NCBI RefSeq assembly: GCF_900103735.1
Contig: NZ_FMXE01000014.1
Coordinates: forward strand, 55,531 to 119,530
Direction: 5' to 3'
DNA: 64,000 nt
From: Algoriphagus alkaliphilus
GTDB lineage: Bacteria; Bacteroidota; Bacteroidia; Cytophagales; Cyclobacteriaceae
Shown here: one piece after another, positions 37,451 through 48,500 of the stretch
Position numbering within the stretch: the first letter of the stretch is position 1
Layout: every line of letters begins with the position of its first letter
Notes under the pieces: generated by a model
The model's database searches: none
What the model saw: the letters and a program-made list of their open reading frames with translations, nothing else
What the model was told of the DNA's origin: nothing
Made by a program: the position numbers and the translations under genes

Positions 37451-39862
37451 CTATTTTAGTATTGTTTTGAAAAGCACATCTTCTTGATTTTCAATCGATC
37501 TTAGATTGAAATTCAGGTATTCTCCATTTGCCCAAATGGGTATAAAATTAGCGTAGAATCTACTTCCCGGATTGCCGGATTGTCCACCTGGGTATACCCC
37601 AAAAGCTTGAATTTCCGGTCCAAGCTCCACAACCATTCTCCAACTCGCTCCGTGCCTGCTTCCTGTTGCATTCAACATTCCCGAACCGCCGCCGGTGTAG
37701 ACATTTGATGCGGAAAAAGACTTAAAATTAGGCACCAAATGCTGTATCGTGGTTTTTTTAAAGTTTGCCCAAGTGTAATCTCCCTCCTCTGCTTCCCATT
37801 TTTTCATCGCTACAAGCATGGAATCAAATCCTGCTTTAACATGGTATTCCGCCGTTTGAATGCCTTCCTGAGATTTGACATCGAAAATTGAATCTTTGGG
37901 TGACTTGTTTAACAATTCCACAGTTTGGTAACTATTTGGCCGGGCCACCGGAGGGCCATTCATAAACTCCCTCCAGATACTTTCAAATGTTTCCGCTGAC
38001 CAAATCGCATACAAAGTCTGCCCTTTTTGATTTGGATCTGCGAAATAATCCCAGGATTTAAGTTCATTCAGGTATTTCTCAGCATCCGGAGATTCAGTGA
38101 TATGAGTTCCCAGAAGTTTAATCAAAACTGGCAGTCCCTCAGCAGCCTGAAGATTGTAATCGTCAAACTGGAGCATCTTCATATCCTCTACCGTGATTTG
38201 GTTCATTTCTCGGAGCTTCCTATTGAGGTGTCTGTTTCGGTAGTGTTCGTATGAATTGTCAAATACATAATAGGGATAAGATCGATCTACCGGATGCTGA
38301 TTTGCAGAGGAGACAAAACCTCGCTCAGGATTTAAGGTTGCCGGATTATGTGCATTGGGGATGAATCCCTGCCACTCCATTTTGGGATCAGCTCCATCCA
38401 TGAAAAATTTACCCTGTCCCTCCCATTTCAAAGGGAATTTACCTTGAATCCTCATCCCAATGTCACCGGATTTGGAAGCAAATACGAAGTTTTGAGCTGG
38501 TGAAGCATAAAAATCCAATGCTGCATTATAGTCCGCATAATCTTTAGCCTTATTCATTTGAATAAAGGTTCGTTGCTCATTGGACCCCATGTGGACTGTC
38601 CATTTCAAAGCAAAATTCACGTCTTGCCTTTCACTTCGAAAACTTTTATCATAGACCACAGGCCCATGATGGGTGTAGACTACAGTATCGATAAAAGTAT
38701 CTTGCCCTTTTACCTTGATCGCTTCAATTCGAAAGTCAGTTGCTATCCATTCATCTCCGAATTTGTATGTTTTTCGACTTTCATCCTGAAAAGTTATTTT
38801 GTACCAATCCCGGGCATCTTTGGTCGCATTGGTTACACCCCATGCAATGTCTTGGTTGAATCCTGAAATCACGCCCAAGGCCCCCGGTAGGGTAGCACCT
38901 TTTACGGTATAGGTGGGTGTACTCAATTGCATCGAAAACCACAGCGAAGGCAAATTCAAGCTTAGGTGCGGATCATTTGCCAGAATAGGATTCCCATTTT
39001 GAGTCTTTTTTCCTGCCACTGCCCAATTGTTAGATCCAGTTCCTTCGACAGGTTGACTAAGCGGATCGAGAAGAAGTGCATCATCGGGGTAAGTAACGGA
39101 GTCGGGTTTATTTACTGGAATCGGCGTGAAATCCCATACTTTTTCGGACTCGATTACGGGATCGTTTTCAGTTGGAAAATCGGGGAAAAGTTTGTTCAAT
39201 TTAGAATCCCCCAGGATCTTTCGAAGATTGGAATATTCCAAATCCCGATCTCCCACCAGCATATCTGACATATACTTAAGAAGGAGCAGGGATTTATAGG
39301 CAGACCATGGCTCTGGCCGATAATTCAGAATCTTGTATTCTACAGGGAGCCTTGCATCCGAAAGCTTTGAAATATACTGATTGACCCCATCTGTATAAGC
39401 TTCCACCAGCCGGAGCGTTTCGGGATCGTTTTCCTCGATATATTTTAACCCAACTTCCGCCCCGAAAGCCAAACCTTTCCTTCTGGTCATTCTGTCAAGT
39501 TCTAAAGCAATCGGCCCGACGATTTCAGAAACGCGACCTGCAGCAGCCATTGTTTGAAACTCCATTTGCCAAAGTCGGTGTTGAGCAGTAACATAACCTT
39601 GAGCCCGATACAGGTCTAGTTCATTCTGGGCAAAAATGTGAGGAATGAGATTTTTGTCAAATACAACCTCGACGGGAGCACTGAGATTTTCAATGTTTAT
39701 TTCTTCCTCGGCAAGCTGATCTTCGCTTAATGTGTTTTGCCAAAACCCATGATTTGGATCCAAAAGAGGAGCCAAAGGGGGAATTTGTCCTATAGGTCTC
39801 GAAACCAACATCGCTAAAGCAATGGTAATGGCCAAAACCAGAAAGAATGAAAAATACTTCAT
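37451..39862 (-). CDS. Penicillin acylase family Ntn-hydrolase (803 aa)
   Basis: An exported Ntn-hydrolase that cleaves an amide bond. It has an N-terminal signal or anchor (YFSFFLVLAITIALAMLVS). An alpha-subunit region (VEVVFDKNLIPHIFAQNELDLYRAQGYVTAQHRLWQMEF) is followed by a spacer and the beta-subunit start GTGSNNWAVAGKKT, where Ser277 would be the autoproteolytic N-terminal nucleophile. Other family blocks are NDPHLSLNLPSLWF, IAWGVTNATKDARDWYKI and NPERGFVSSANQHPV. Substrates in the family range from beta-lactam side chains to N-acyl-homoserine lactones; none can be assigned here. It acts in the periplasm. Confidence 0.92.
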   Translation of the reverse strand: MKYFSFFLVLAITIALAMLVSRPIGQIPPLAPLLDPNHGFWQNTLSEDQLAEEEINIENLSAPVEVVFDKNLIPHIFAQNELDLYRAQGYVTAQHRLWQMEFQTMAAAGRVSEIVGPIALELDRMTRRKGLAFGAEVGLKYIEENDPETLRLVEAYTDGVNQYISKLSDARLPVEYKILNYRPEPWSAYKSLLLLKYMSDMLVGDRDLEYSNLRKILGDSKLNKLFPDFPTENDPVIESEKVWDFTPIPVNKPDSVTYPDDALLLDPLSQPVEGTGSNNWAVAGKKTQNGNPILANDPHLSLNLPSLWFSMQLSTPTYTVKGATLPGALGVISGFNQDIAWGVTNATKDARDWYKITFQDESRKTYKFGDEWIATDFRIEAIKVKGQDTFIDTVVYTHHGPVVYDKSFRSERQDVNFALKWTVHMGSNEQRTFIQMNKAKDYADYNAALDFYASPAQNFVFASKSGDIGMRIQGKFPLKWEGQGKFFMDGADPKMEWQGFIPNAHNPATLNPERGFVSSANQHPVDRSYPYYVFDNSYEHYRNRHLNRKLREMNQITVEDMKMLQFDDYNLQAAEGLPVLIKLLGTHITESPDAEKYLNELKSWDYFADPNQKGQTLYAIWSAETFESIWREFMNGPPVARPNSYQTVELLNKSPKDSIFDVKSQEGIQTAEYHVKAGFDSMLVAMKKWEAEEGDYTWANFKKTTIQHLVPNFKSFSASNVYTGGGSGMLNATGSRHGASWRMVVELGPEIQAFGVYPGGQSGNPGSRFYANFIPIWANGEYLNFNLRSIENQEDVLFKTILK

Positions 39863-40000
39863 GGGTAGATAAGCTTTATTGCGTTTAGAATAAATACACT
39901 AGCGACTTTGTGCCTTAAGCACTTTATCATAAGTTGAATTAAATAAAAAAATACACAAAAAATCCCCAGCCGTTCGACTAGGGAGCCCAAGATTGCTTTT

Positions 40001-40573
40001 TTATTGAATCTTGATAGGAAGTTTCAGCTTTTCCCAGCGAATTACCAAGCCGGGAGCCTCGATATTTATAGTAAGCCTTTCAGAAGAAGTTGATTCCCAA
40101 GAAGGCAAAACATCAACTCTTAAAACATCTTTCTTTTCATCATATTGAAAATGTCCGTGTTCCAATTCCCAATCTGAATTAAAAATCACAGTCCATGATC
40201 CGCTTTCTTTTGGAATAGTAAAGAGAGAATATTTGCCGGCTCGTAAAGTCTTACCTTCAACCACGATGTCTTGGGGAATATCAATATAGGTTGCCTCATT
40301 TGCTCCTGTTCTCCAGACGACATTATACGGCACAAGATCCCCCCAAATTGTACGTCCCTTCACTGAAGGAGAGCCATAATAAACTTTAATCGTCTTACCG
40401 GCGATTTGACCTTCTTTAATTTCGAGCGGACTTGGTCTTTGCTCTGCTGCTGCTGCTTGGGCCGTAGCGCTTTCTGAATTTTGATCTTCTGTAGTTTGGG
40501 TTGCCTTGGGCTGGCAAGCGAAAAAAGTTGCGCAGATCAGGGTAGTCAACCAAATATTGGACAGCTTTTTCAT
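40001..40573 (-). CDS. DUF2911 domain lipoprotein (190 aa)
   Basis: ATG 40573 gives MKKLSNIWLTTLICATFFACQPKATQ, a lipoprotein signal with the lipobox Cys; the longer frame adds 23 unlikely residues. The body matches DUF2911: IKVYYGSPSVKGRTIWGDLVPYNVVWRTGANEATYIDI, LRAGKYSLFTIPKESGSWTVIFNSDWELEHGHFQYDEKKDVLRVDV. The function of the family is unknown; it is common in Bacteroidota. A low-complexity Ala/Gln/Ser/Thr linker follows the Cys, as in surface or periplasmic lipoproteins. It has its own 238-bp upstream region shared divergently with the gene at 40812. Confidence 0.9.
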   Translation of the reverse strand: MKKLSNIWLTTLICATFFACQPKATQTTEDQNSESATAQAAAAEQRPSPLEIKEGQIAGKTIKVYYGSPSVKGRTIWGDLVPYNVVWRTGANEATYIDIPQDIVVEGKTLRAGKYSLFTIPKESGSWTVIFNSDWELEHGHFQYDEKKDVLRVDVLPSWESTSSERLTINIEAPGLVIRWEKLKLPIKIQ

Positions 40574-40811
40574 TAGGTAGATGATTAATTTAAAGGATGA
40601 GTACGTAAAATTAATCCAAATCGTCTCATTCCAACTATTCAATTTAAAATTGATATTTTTTATTATTGATAGACGAATAGCCTGCTATGTTACGTTTTTT
40701 CATTGCCCATAGCGGATCTTTAAAGTGCAATTGCTGTAATTGATGGGGAAATTGGATCGAAAATTGCCACTTTTGGGTTCAGGTTCATTTGATGCTCTCA
40801 ACCCAACCTAA

Positions 40812-41852
40812 ATGAAATTTATAGTCGGACTGGTATTTTTAATATCTCTTATCATATTCTCGAGTGTTTATTTTTCACCGGAAGTATTTGCTTACGCCGG
40901 TTTGCTTCCGTTTTTAATTCCAGTCATTATTATAGGCAACTTCTTTTTGTTTGCCGTTTTGGCATTAGCATGGAGAAGATCAGCCTTTTTCCCCCTTCTA
41001 GCACTACTAATCGGATATAAATTTATCCTTATTTCTTTCCAGCTAAATTCGAGAAATGAAGATGCCAAAGGGCTAAAAGTCCTGACCTACAATGCCCATG
41101 GTTTTTTTTACAGGGACATGGGTACCGACGATAATGACAATGTCTTTACCTGGCTTGCAGATCACCAAGCTGACGTGAAAGTGTTCCAAGAGTTTTACCA
41201 GGATAATACCTCTGCTGGAAGAAATGCCATCAAAATCATTGGTAAAAATGGAGACTATGAACATTATTATCACATAGTAGACGGGAATGAAAAAAGAAAA
41301 TCGTTTGGAATGATCATTTTCTCTCGGTACCCCATTGTAAACGAAGGAGTGGTGTTTGACAACAAAAGAAGCAACGGGACGATCTTTGCTGATATTCAGG
41401 TGGGAAGAGACACAATTAGAGTATATAATACCCACCTGGAATCCATGGCGATTGAGGCCGAATCACTGGATAATTACGATAAGGCAAAATTGGTATATCG
41501 GCAAACCTTAGGGAAATTGCACCGCGGCAGTCTTGCCAGAGCACAACAGTTATCCATTCTTTACGAACACCTGAGCAATAGTCCTCATCCCGTAATTCTA
41601 ATGGGCGATTTTAACGAGATTCCGTATTCATACGCCTATTTTAAGACAAGCGAAAAACTCGTCAATGCCTTTGAAAAGGCCGGAAGGGGTTTTGAATTCA
41701 CCTACAATCGAGTCCTATTCTTTCTAAGAATCGATCACATTTTTGCTGATCCCAGTCTAAAACCCGTTCATTTTAATACCCATCGGGAGGTTGATTACTC
41801 AGATCATTATCCTGTCACTGCTACGTTTACCTGGGATAGTTTTAATCCTTAG
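40812..41852 (+). CDS. Endonuclease/exonuclease/phosphatase-family membrane protein (346 aa)
   Basis: Three N-terminal hydrophobic segments in the first ~75 residues (FIVGLVFLISLIIFSSVYF, AGLLPFLIPVIIIGNFFLFAVLALAW, FFPLLALLIGYKFILISF) precede a DNase I-like domain. Its motifs are LKVLTYNAHGF, DVKVFQEF, VYNTHLES, VILMGDFNEIPYS and the catalytic SDHYPV near the C-terminus. The domain probably faces the periplasm and hydrolyses a phosphodiester of unknown nature. This architecture is common in Bacteroidota. It converges on the MMPL gene with an 11-bp overlap of the two 3' ends. Confidence 0.9.
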   Translation: MKFIVGLVFLISLIIFSSVYFSPEVFAYAGLLPFLIPVIIIGNFFLFAVLALAWRRSAFFPLLALLIGYKFILISFQLNSRNEDAKGLKVLTYNAHGFFYRDMGTDDNDNVFTWLADHQADVKVFQEFYQDNTSAGRNAIKIIGKNGDYEHYYHIVDGNEKRKSFGMIIFSRYPIVNEGVVFDNKRSNGTIFADIQVGRDTIRVYNTHLESMAIEAESLDNYDKAKLVYRQTLGKLHRGSLARAQQLSILYEHLSNSPHPVILMGDFNEIPYSYAYFKTSEKLVNAFEKAGRGFEFTYNRVLFFLRIDHIFADPSLKPVHFNTHREVDYSDHYPVTATFTWDSFNP

Positions 41853-44103
41853 ATCTGGATTCGGTTTTTTTGTCCCATACCTTCTTCAAAGGAAAAAGCA
41901 ACAGGGGCAGCAAAAATAAATCTGCCAAAAGTGCAAAAATAAGCGTAAAACTAATCAGCAAGCCCGTAAAGTGGGTGACTCCAAATTGGCTGAAACTAAG
42001 CAACGCAAAACCTGCTACCAGTATTGCCGAAGTAAGCAGTATTGCCCGACCCGCTTCCATAAATGTTCTTTTGATTGCATATAGCAGATTTTTTCCGCGA
42101 TCCAATTCAGTTTTAAGTTTTGTCATAAAGTGAATGGAATCGTCCACCGCAATCCCAAAGGCAACTGTGAACAGAATGGAGGTAGTAAGCTTAAATTCGA
42201 TTCCAAGCAAATACATTAAGCCCAGCATCCAAACCAATGGAATGACATTGGGAATCAGCAAAATGAAGGAAAGTCTCCATGATCTGAATAAAAATCCCGC
42301 AACTATTCCCACCACTACAAAAGCAAAGAGCAAGCCTTGAAACATTTGTCGGGTCACGGATTCGTGTCCATGATCTATAAGAAAGGCTGTACCGGTCCAT
42401 CTTACCCGCAGTAAGTCCGGGTTAATTTCTTTTTTGACAAAGTCGAGAAGCTCCGCCCGCTTTTTCCCCATTTCTAAACTTCCCAAATCACCTACTCGAC
42501 CACTGATCCTGCCTGCTTTTTGGTTCGAACTGATCACTTTCGGTCCATCCAATTTGAGAATCTGATCAAAATACCGGCTCATTCGAAGAAACTGACCCTG
42601 AGATGGAAAACTGTAGGCAGCAATATTGCCTCGATTTTGAGCTTGATTTAATGATTTGACAAGACTTACCGGAGAGATGAGCTGCCTTTCTCCAAAAGAC
42701 TCGGTCAGCTTTGTTTCCAATTTTTCTATTTCTCGGAGTACCGCGTAATCAAAAAGGGAATTGGCACTATCCCCTGTCGAAAGGTAAATCTCCAGGGGAT
42801 TAGAGCCCCCAAACTGCTCGTCAAAAAAAGCAAAATCCTCCTGAATAGGATGGTCGAGAGGTAAGTTGTCAAGCAAAAATCCATTGACTTTGAGTTGAAG
42901 TCCAAAAAAAAGAGATAGCAAAGTGATCCCCAAAAATGTATATAGCACAAGTTTCCTTTTCAAAATAATCCATGAAAATAGGCGCTGCCAAAATAGGCTT
43001 GCAGGTTTCTGAAAGGCTTTCGCTTTTGCTATGGGAAATAAATAAAGTAATCCGGGGGTGATCACAATCAACCCAAAAAAGAGAACAAGTATCCCAATGG
43101 CAGTCCAAAGTCCAAATGCTTTCAATGCCGGAATGGACGTGAAGTAAAGTGAGAAAAAACCGACTGCTGTGGTGAAGATCGTTAAACTTACCGCAAAAGT
43201 AAGTTCACGAAAAGTCTCGTAAACCGCCTCCTCCTTTACTTTACCTACCCTTATATTTTTTATCAAATGCGTGAAATAATGCACCAGCGCACTCAAACCC
43301 ACAATCAAAAAAATAGTAGGCTGCATCACAGACATGATATCGAGTGATTTTCCAGAATACAAAATCACCGAAAAAGCCCAAAAAATCCCAATGCTCAAAA
43401 CCAAAACAGGTACTAGTACGCCCCACCAAGTCCGGAAAATCAATACAAGCATCACTAAAATCAACACTAGGGATGCACCTAAAAAAAGACTAAACTCCTC
43501 CTGCATCAAGGTAACAAAATCACCCTGAGTCTGTATTTTTCCTGCGACTGCGTGTGGTTTGAGCTCACTTTGTAAAAAGACTTCCTTAATCTGATGATAT
43601 AAAGTATCTCCCTGTTCTTTGCTGAGCTTGGGATTATTTCTGATCAGAAATAGCAGACTTTGCCCGTCTTTTGAAATTAATGAGCCTTCAAACTGTTTTA
43701 GAGAAGGCCCGGAATACTCCAGATTTTCAGCACTTTCCCAATCCAGCACTTTGTTAAAACTAATTCCAAAAAGTCCGATCACAGGCATTTCCAAATCAAG
43801 TATGGAAATCAAAGTATCGACTCCGTCGAGGTTTGAGATTTCTTTTTTTAGCAGATCACTTTTTTTCAAAAAATCAACGGAGGTAAGGCTACCACTTGGA
43901 TTTTGAAGTGCAATCAAAAGGTAATCGTTATCGCTCTCAAAGTCCTTTTCGTACTGTTGGTAAAAAGCCAAGTCCGGATCATCCTGTGGGAAAAACTGTT
44001 CAAAGTCATAGTTGAATGAAGGAACCGGCGGGAAAACCAGAATCATGATGCTTAAAAAAATCCCAAATCCGAGAAGAGTTAACGCTGTAGATTTCCTGAA
44101 CAT
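41842..44103 (-). CDS. MMPL/RND-family membrane transporter (753 aa)
   Basis: Twelve membrane segments arranged as two repeats, each with a large periplasmic loop after the first segment. The first loop begins FPQDDPDLAFYQQYEKDFESDNDYLLIALQNP. The second half has the RND block FTVAFGIAVDDSIHFMTKLKTELDRGKNLLYAIKRTFMEAGRAILLTSAILVAGFALLSFSQF, typical of MMPL/sterol-sensing-like permeases. Length is normal for single-gene members. Members export lipids, hopanoids or peptides; the substrate here is unknown. It is transcribed divergently from thyA. Confidence 0.9.
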   Translation of the reverse strand: MFRKSTALTLLGFGIFLSIMILVFPPVPSFNYDFEQFFPQDDPDLAFYQQYEKDFESDNDYLLIALQNPSGSLTSVDFLKKSDLLKKEISNLDGVDTLISILDLEMPVIGLFGISFNKVLDWESAENLEYSGPSLKQFEGSLISKDGQSLLFLIRNNPKLSKEQGDTLYHQIKEVFLQSELKPHAVAGKIQTQGDFVTLMQEEFSLFLGASLVLILVMLVLIFRTWWGVLVPVLVLSIGIFWAFSVILYSGKSLDIMSVMQPTIFLIVGLSALVHYFTHLIKNIRVGKVKEEAVYETFRELTFAVSLTIFTTAVGFFSLYFTSIPALKAFGLWTAIGILVLFFGLIVITPGLLYLFPIAKAKAFQKPASLFWQRLFSWIILKRKLVLYTFLGITLLSLFFGLQLKVNGFLLDNLPLDHPIQEDFAFFDEQFGGSNPLEIYLSTGDSANSLFDYAVLREIEKLETKLTESFGERQLISPVSLVKSLNQAQNRGNIAAYSFPSQGQFLRMSRYFDQILKLDGPKVISSNQKAGRISGRVGDLGSLEMGKKRAELLDFVKKEINPDLLRVRWTGTAFLIDHGHESVTRQMFQGLLFAFVVVGIVAGFLFRSWRLSFILLIPNVIPLVWMLGLMYLLGIEFKLTTSILFTVAFGIAVDDSIHFMTKLKTELDRGKNLLYAIKRTFMEAGRAILLTSAILVAGFALLSFSQFGVTHFTGLLISFTLIFALLADLFLLPLLLFPLKKVWDKKTESRSKD

Positions 44104-44227
44104 TCGCTTGAAAAGGAGGAGTTGGTTTTGGACATGAAGGTACTTTTTTAAAAAAGCAATGCACTCAAATTGTTTTTAAATTATTCGAATCACTTAACTT
44201 GCCGACAAAGAAATCCACAGAAAATTC

Positions 44228-45022
44228 ATGCAGCAGTACCACGATTTGATGCGGCGAATCCTTGATGAAGGAGCCAAAAAAACAGACCGAACCGGGACAG
44301 GTACCCTTAGCGTATTTGGACATCAGATGCGATTCAATCTGGCGGATGGATTTCCGGTTGTCACCACCAAAAAACTCCATTTACGCTCTATCATCGTAGA
44401 ATTGCTTTGGTTTCTCAGAGGTGAAAGCAATATCACCTGGCTCAAAGAAAACGGCGTGTCCATCTGGGACGAATGGGCTGACGAAAACGGTGATTTGGGA
44501 CCGGTCTATGGCTATCAGTGGAGACACTGGCCAGATGGCAAAGGCGGGGAAATCGATCAAATCAAGAACCTCATTCATCAGATCAAAACCAAGCCGGACA
44601 GCCGTCGTCACATTGTCAGTGCCTGGAATGTGGCCGATGTGGATCACATGGCCCTGCCGCCTTGCCATACCATTTTCCAGTTTTATGTGGCAGATGGCAA
44701 GCTCTCCTGCCAACTCTATCAGCGAAGTGCGGATGTGTTTTTAGGCGTGCCATTCAATATCGCTTCCTATGCTTTATTTACGATGATGGTCGCTCAGGTT
44801 TGTGATCTGGAGCCGGGAGATTTCATACATACTTTCGGAGATGCACACCTGTATTCCAATCATTTGGAGCAAACCGAGCTTCAACTCAGCCGTGAAATCC
44901 GACCACTTCCAAAGATGAAAATCAATCCAAATGTGAAGGATATTTTCGGGTTCAAGTATGAGGATTTTGAGTTGGTAGGCTATCACCCTCACCCACATAT
45001 CAAAGCTGCAGTGGCGATCTGA
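44228..45022 (+). CDS. thyA: Thymidylate synthase (264 aa)
   Basis: Converts dUMP to dTMP with methylenetetrahydrofolate. The length, 264 aa, equals that of the enteric ThyA. Hallmarks are the N-terminal [53 protein letters not shown], the catalytic Cys in [13 protein letters not shown] (Cys146), [24 protein letters not shown] and the end [13 protein letters not shown]. All are intact. It has its own upstream region of 124 bp and is followed by an NTF2-like gene 66 bp downstream. Confidence 0.98.
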   Translation: MQQYHDLMRRILDEGAKKTDRTGTGTLSVFGHQMRFNLADGFPVVTTKKLHLRSIIVELLWFLRGESNITWLKENGVSIWDEWADENGDLGPVYGYQWRHWPDGKGGEIDQIKNLIHQIKTKPDSRRHIVSAWNVADVDHMALPPCHTIFQFYVADGKLSCQLYQRSADVFLGVPFNIASYALFTMMVAQVCDLEPGDFIHTFGDAHLYSNHLEQTELQLSREIRPLPKMKINPNVKDIFGFKYEDFELVGYHPHPHIKAAVAI

Positions 45023-45088
45023 CGGATTGGAGATTCGAAATTTGAGATTGGGCTGGAAAGGGACTTTCAGCCTTTTTTATTAAAGCCT

Positions 45089-45472
45089 ATGAATTCAATC
45101 GAACGTGAAAAACTAGTTCATCACTATCTGGAAGCCTACAATGAGATGGATGTGAATGCAATGCTAGAGGTGTTGGATGAGGATATCCTTTTTGAGAATT
45201 ATTCGGCAGGAGAAAAAACCCACGAACTGCACGGCCTTGACGCTTTTCGCAAGCAAGCAGAGGAAGCTTTGGACTATTGTTCAGAACGAAAGCAAACTCT
45301 TGAGTTTTTTACTCACAGGGAAGATGAAAGTGAAATTCATATTTCCTATCGGGCGATCGCGGCAATGGATCTTCAAAATGGAATTAAAAAGGGACAGGAA
45401 ATCCGGCTACATGGAAAGTCTATTTTTCGATTTTCGGAGAAAAAAATTTCCGAGATCAGAGATTATTCGTAG
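45089..45472 (+). CDS. NTF2-like / SnoaL-like protein (127 aa)
   Basis: A small cytoplasmic protein of the NTF2 fold: EREKLVHHYLEAYNEMDVNAMLEVLDEDILFENYSAG at the N-terminus, then a cone of strands ending FRFSEKKISEIRDYS. The fold binds small hydrophobic ligands or catalyses isomer or hydrolysis steps; the role here is unknown. It lies downstream of thyA on the same strand and ends at a strong bidirectional terminator. Confidence 0.82.
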   Translation: MNSIEREKLVHHYLEAYNEMDVNAMLEVLDEDILFENYSAGEKTHELHGLDAFRKQAEEALDYCSERKQTLEFFTHREDESEIHISYRAIAAMDLQNGIKKGQEIRLHGKSIFRFSEKKISEIRDYS

Positions 45473-45489
45473 GAAACATTCAAAACTTG

Positions 45490-45525
45490 AACTTGTCCAA
45501 AGTTTAGAACTTTGGACAAGTTTTT
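45490..45525. terminator. Bidirectional intrinsic terminator
   Basis: A perfect 15-bp stem, AACTTGTCCAAAGTT paired with AACTTTGGACAAGTT, with loop TAG (45505-45507) and a T-run to 45525. It lies 17 bases after the NTF2-like stop and just past the end of the large minus-strand operon, so it can serve both converging transcripts. Its core TCCAAAGTTTAGAA recurs at 63094. Confidence 0.9.
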
Positions 45526-45530
45526 CTTGA

Positions 45531-48500
45531 CTAAAAAGAATCGATCATCTTGGGTATCATTCCATCTGAAGTAATTCCAGACCGGAATCCCATGGAGGTC
45601 TCTGCAAGTTTTACTTCCACTCCAAAACGACCAATATCCGCACCAACCGTTGCCTCGGTTTTTATCCCTGCATCAGTATTCCGGAAATTCCATTCCAAGG
45701 TTTTCGGGTCTTTAGTAAGCTTTACAAATCCTTTTGAACTTAATTCTGCGCTGAAACCCGCCCCGGACTTTGTTGCTTTATTCTTTAAACCAACATCCAA
45801 GGTAAGTCCAACTCCTGCACCGACAGTCACTTCTTCTATCGAGTCCCAATCCCGGTTTACTTTGACTTCCACTTCCCCAACCAAAAACTCCCCTCCGCTG
45901 AGCGAAAACGTATTACAGTTAATTCCTCCTTTAATCGGCCCCACTCCTGCAGTAACCTTTACCGGGCAATATTGATCCTCCCAGACCATCAAAGTCCCCC
46001 TTACCACTTCCTCTTCTTTGATAGTAAACCTGTCACAATCTAATGGTAATTCTATTGGATATTTATTTAGAATTTCCCGCATATCACGGAGGTAATTTAG
46101 CTGGATGCCCGGAAAATCTGCCGCTTCCTTGGATTGAAGCCAAATGGGGGCCCAATATGAAAGCGTACTGTGATGATCTCTACTCATTAACTCGAGCCTA
46201 ACCACCATTTGATTGATCAAAGGTGCCGTCTCCATATAATATTCATCCAAGGCAAGATTTAATTTTGCACATTTTGCTTTCGCAAGCTCAGCAAGTTTAC
46301 GTTCACCTTCCCAATCTGCACCACCTTCGATTTTGGACATTTCAGAATCATATCCTTTGGTGATAGTATTCACCTTCCAACTATAATTATTACCAAGTTC
46401 ATTTAAGCTTTTAAAGAACCGTTCCTTTTCCCGGCTGTAATCCTCTTGGTAGGTTTGAAGACTTTGGAAATATATGGCTTGGGCAAGCATTTGCATAATA
46501 GGAATTCCGCCTTGGGTCATCACCTGCCGGATGTTTTTACGGGCCGCTTGTTCAATAATGGCTTCCGAAGTTGTTTTGGTAATAGCCGCCACAGTCATCT
46601 CGATGGATTGCAGAACCTCCAGAATAACTTCGGACTGATCTTCAGCATCATCAGTTCCCTGAATAGCTCCAGGCATCCTGAATTTATCCATCAACTGAGG
46701 AGTATAGGGCCTTTTTCTGCCATTATAAATGATTTTGCTTATCGGAGCTTGCGGGTCGATTTCCTGTAGAAGTGCCACTAATTCTTCGTCATAGCTGCCT
46801 TCGAGACTTCGTTCTGAGGCTTTCTTTGCGGGTTCTTTTTCTCCTTTTCGATGATGAACAAATGCCAAAATCTTGTTCGCATTCGGATGGAGAGAATCCT
46901 GTTCTACCGTCTGCTTGGCCAGTTGAAATGCTTTTTCCACCTCGCCCAGGTAATAGTTGGCAGTAGCAGCATTGCCGAGTAAAAGGGAATTGTCCGGAAA
47001 TTCCTTCAGCCAATAGTTTAAAATCGGCAAAGACTTATCGGGATAACCTGATTTTAGTAAATGGACGGCAAGATTATTTGCCGCAAGTCCGCTAGTTGGA
47101 AATCGTTTTACTGCTTCAAAGTCCAGGTAAATGGAAGCTTTGGGATTGGAATTAATCCAAGAGAGCATGGACAATTGGGTAAAATCCTCGACAGTCTTCA
47201 GATCATATTCGCGGATCCATTGATCATAAGTTCCTTTTTGCTCAGAGGTAAGTTGGGACAGAAACTTACTTTTGAGCTCATCTAGGAAGGAATCATATAA
47301 AAGTAGATCCGAAAGATTGGCAATCGATCCCAAGGCTGAAGGTTTCTCAGGAAATTTAACTTGAATCGGTGCGGCATTAAATCCAGGGCCCCCAAAATTC
47401 AAGGTGACAGTATTGGCTTTCGATTGGGAGGATGGATAAGGATCAGGCCCCAATTCTTCCAATTTGTCAAGGTAGCGTCCCGGTTTTTTGGTTTTTACCT
47501 GTATGGGTTGGGAAATAGGAGGTCCCGCACCTGCCATATTTACATTGGGAAAAAGCGCCTGCAAAGCTTTGAAGTCCATCTTTTGGTTGATTCTATCCAC
47601 CACCTCATTGAGATGCTTATGTGCACCTTCCAAGTTGACAAACTCCACGGTGATCAATTGAGGCACATCCAAGGGCGCCTTGGTATCAAAATAGTCCGGA
47701 TTGATATAGGCCATTACGGTATTATTTCCCCAGTCACTATCAGTTAAATCCCTGTCAAATTCTTCGAGCATCCGGTCAACCATTTCTACTCCGAAAGTCA
47801 CTGAAAAATATTCTCTCACAGGTCTGTTTAATACAGATTCAGGCTGATTGGCAAGGTAATTCTGAATCATTCGAATTGACTCGTTATAATCTTCTTCGAG
47901 GACATCGAGCTCAGAGTGCAATTTATTAGCTTCCTCCTTTTTGGCAAGCCGGTTATTTTCTGTGGCCAATTGGATTCTATTTTCCATATTTTCTTTGGAA
48001 TAACCCCACGCGCCTTCAGCAGTGTTTTTTTTAATCTCTGCTATTCGATCTGCAAGTTCTTGGTCAAATTCATGTTCTGGTCTGATTTGGGTATATTCAA
48101 TGATCAGCTTTTTCCTTTCTTCATAAATTCTACCCAGATCCTTAACCTTCGCTTCAAGAATTTCTTTTCGAGTAAATGGAATAAACAGTGGTTTGTCAGA
48201 ATTGCGAAGGATGTAAACATCCAAAAAATCCCAGTTGGCAAAATTCGTTACATTCTCGGGTGGTGAACCGGGATAACGGTAGTAATCTATCCTACCCTGA
48301 CTTCGGGTTATCTTGGGGATTTTATATACTGGTTTTTCATTAATAAGATAAGGGTAGTCAATGGAATTAACACTAACCACAAGCCGTTCTGCAAGGTGAT
48401 TTAGTCGATTGAAAGAAATATCAATCAAAGATGGCCCATCCAATTCCCTCATTTTCCCTTCTGAACACAAGACATATGGACTCAAAATCCGAGTGGAATA

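Noticed and set aside
39961..40000. Terminator hairpin between the DUF2911 and penicillin-acylase genes
   Set aside because: Possible pairings (CCCCAG with CTAGGG, or CAAGATT with AATCTTG across a long loop) are weak or reach into the coding end.
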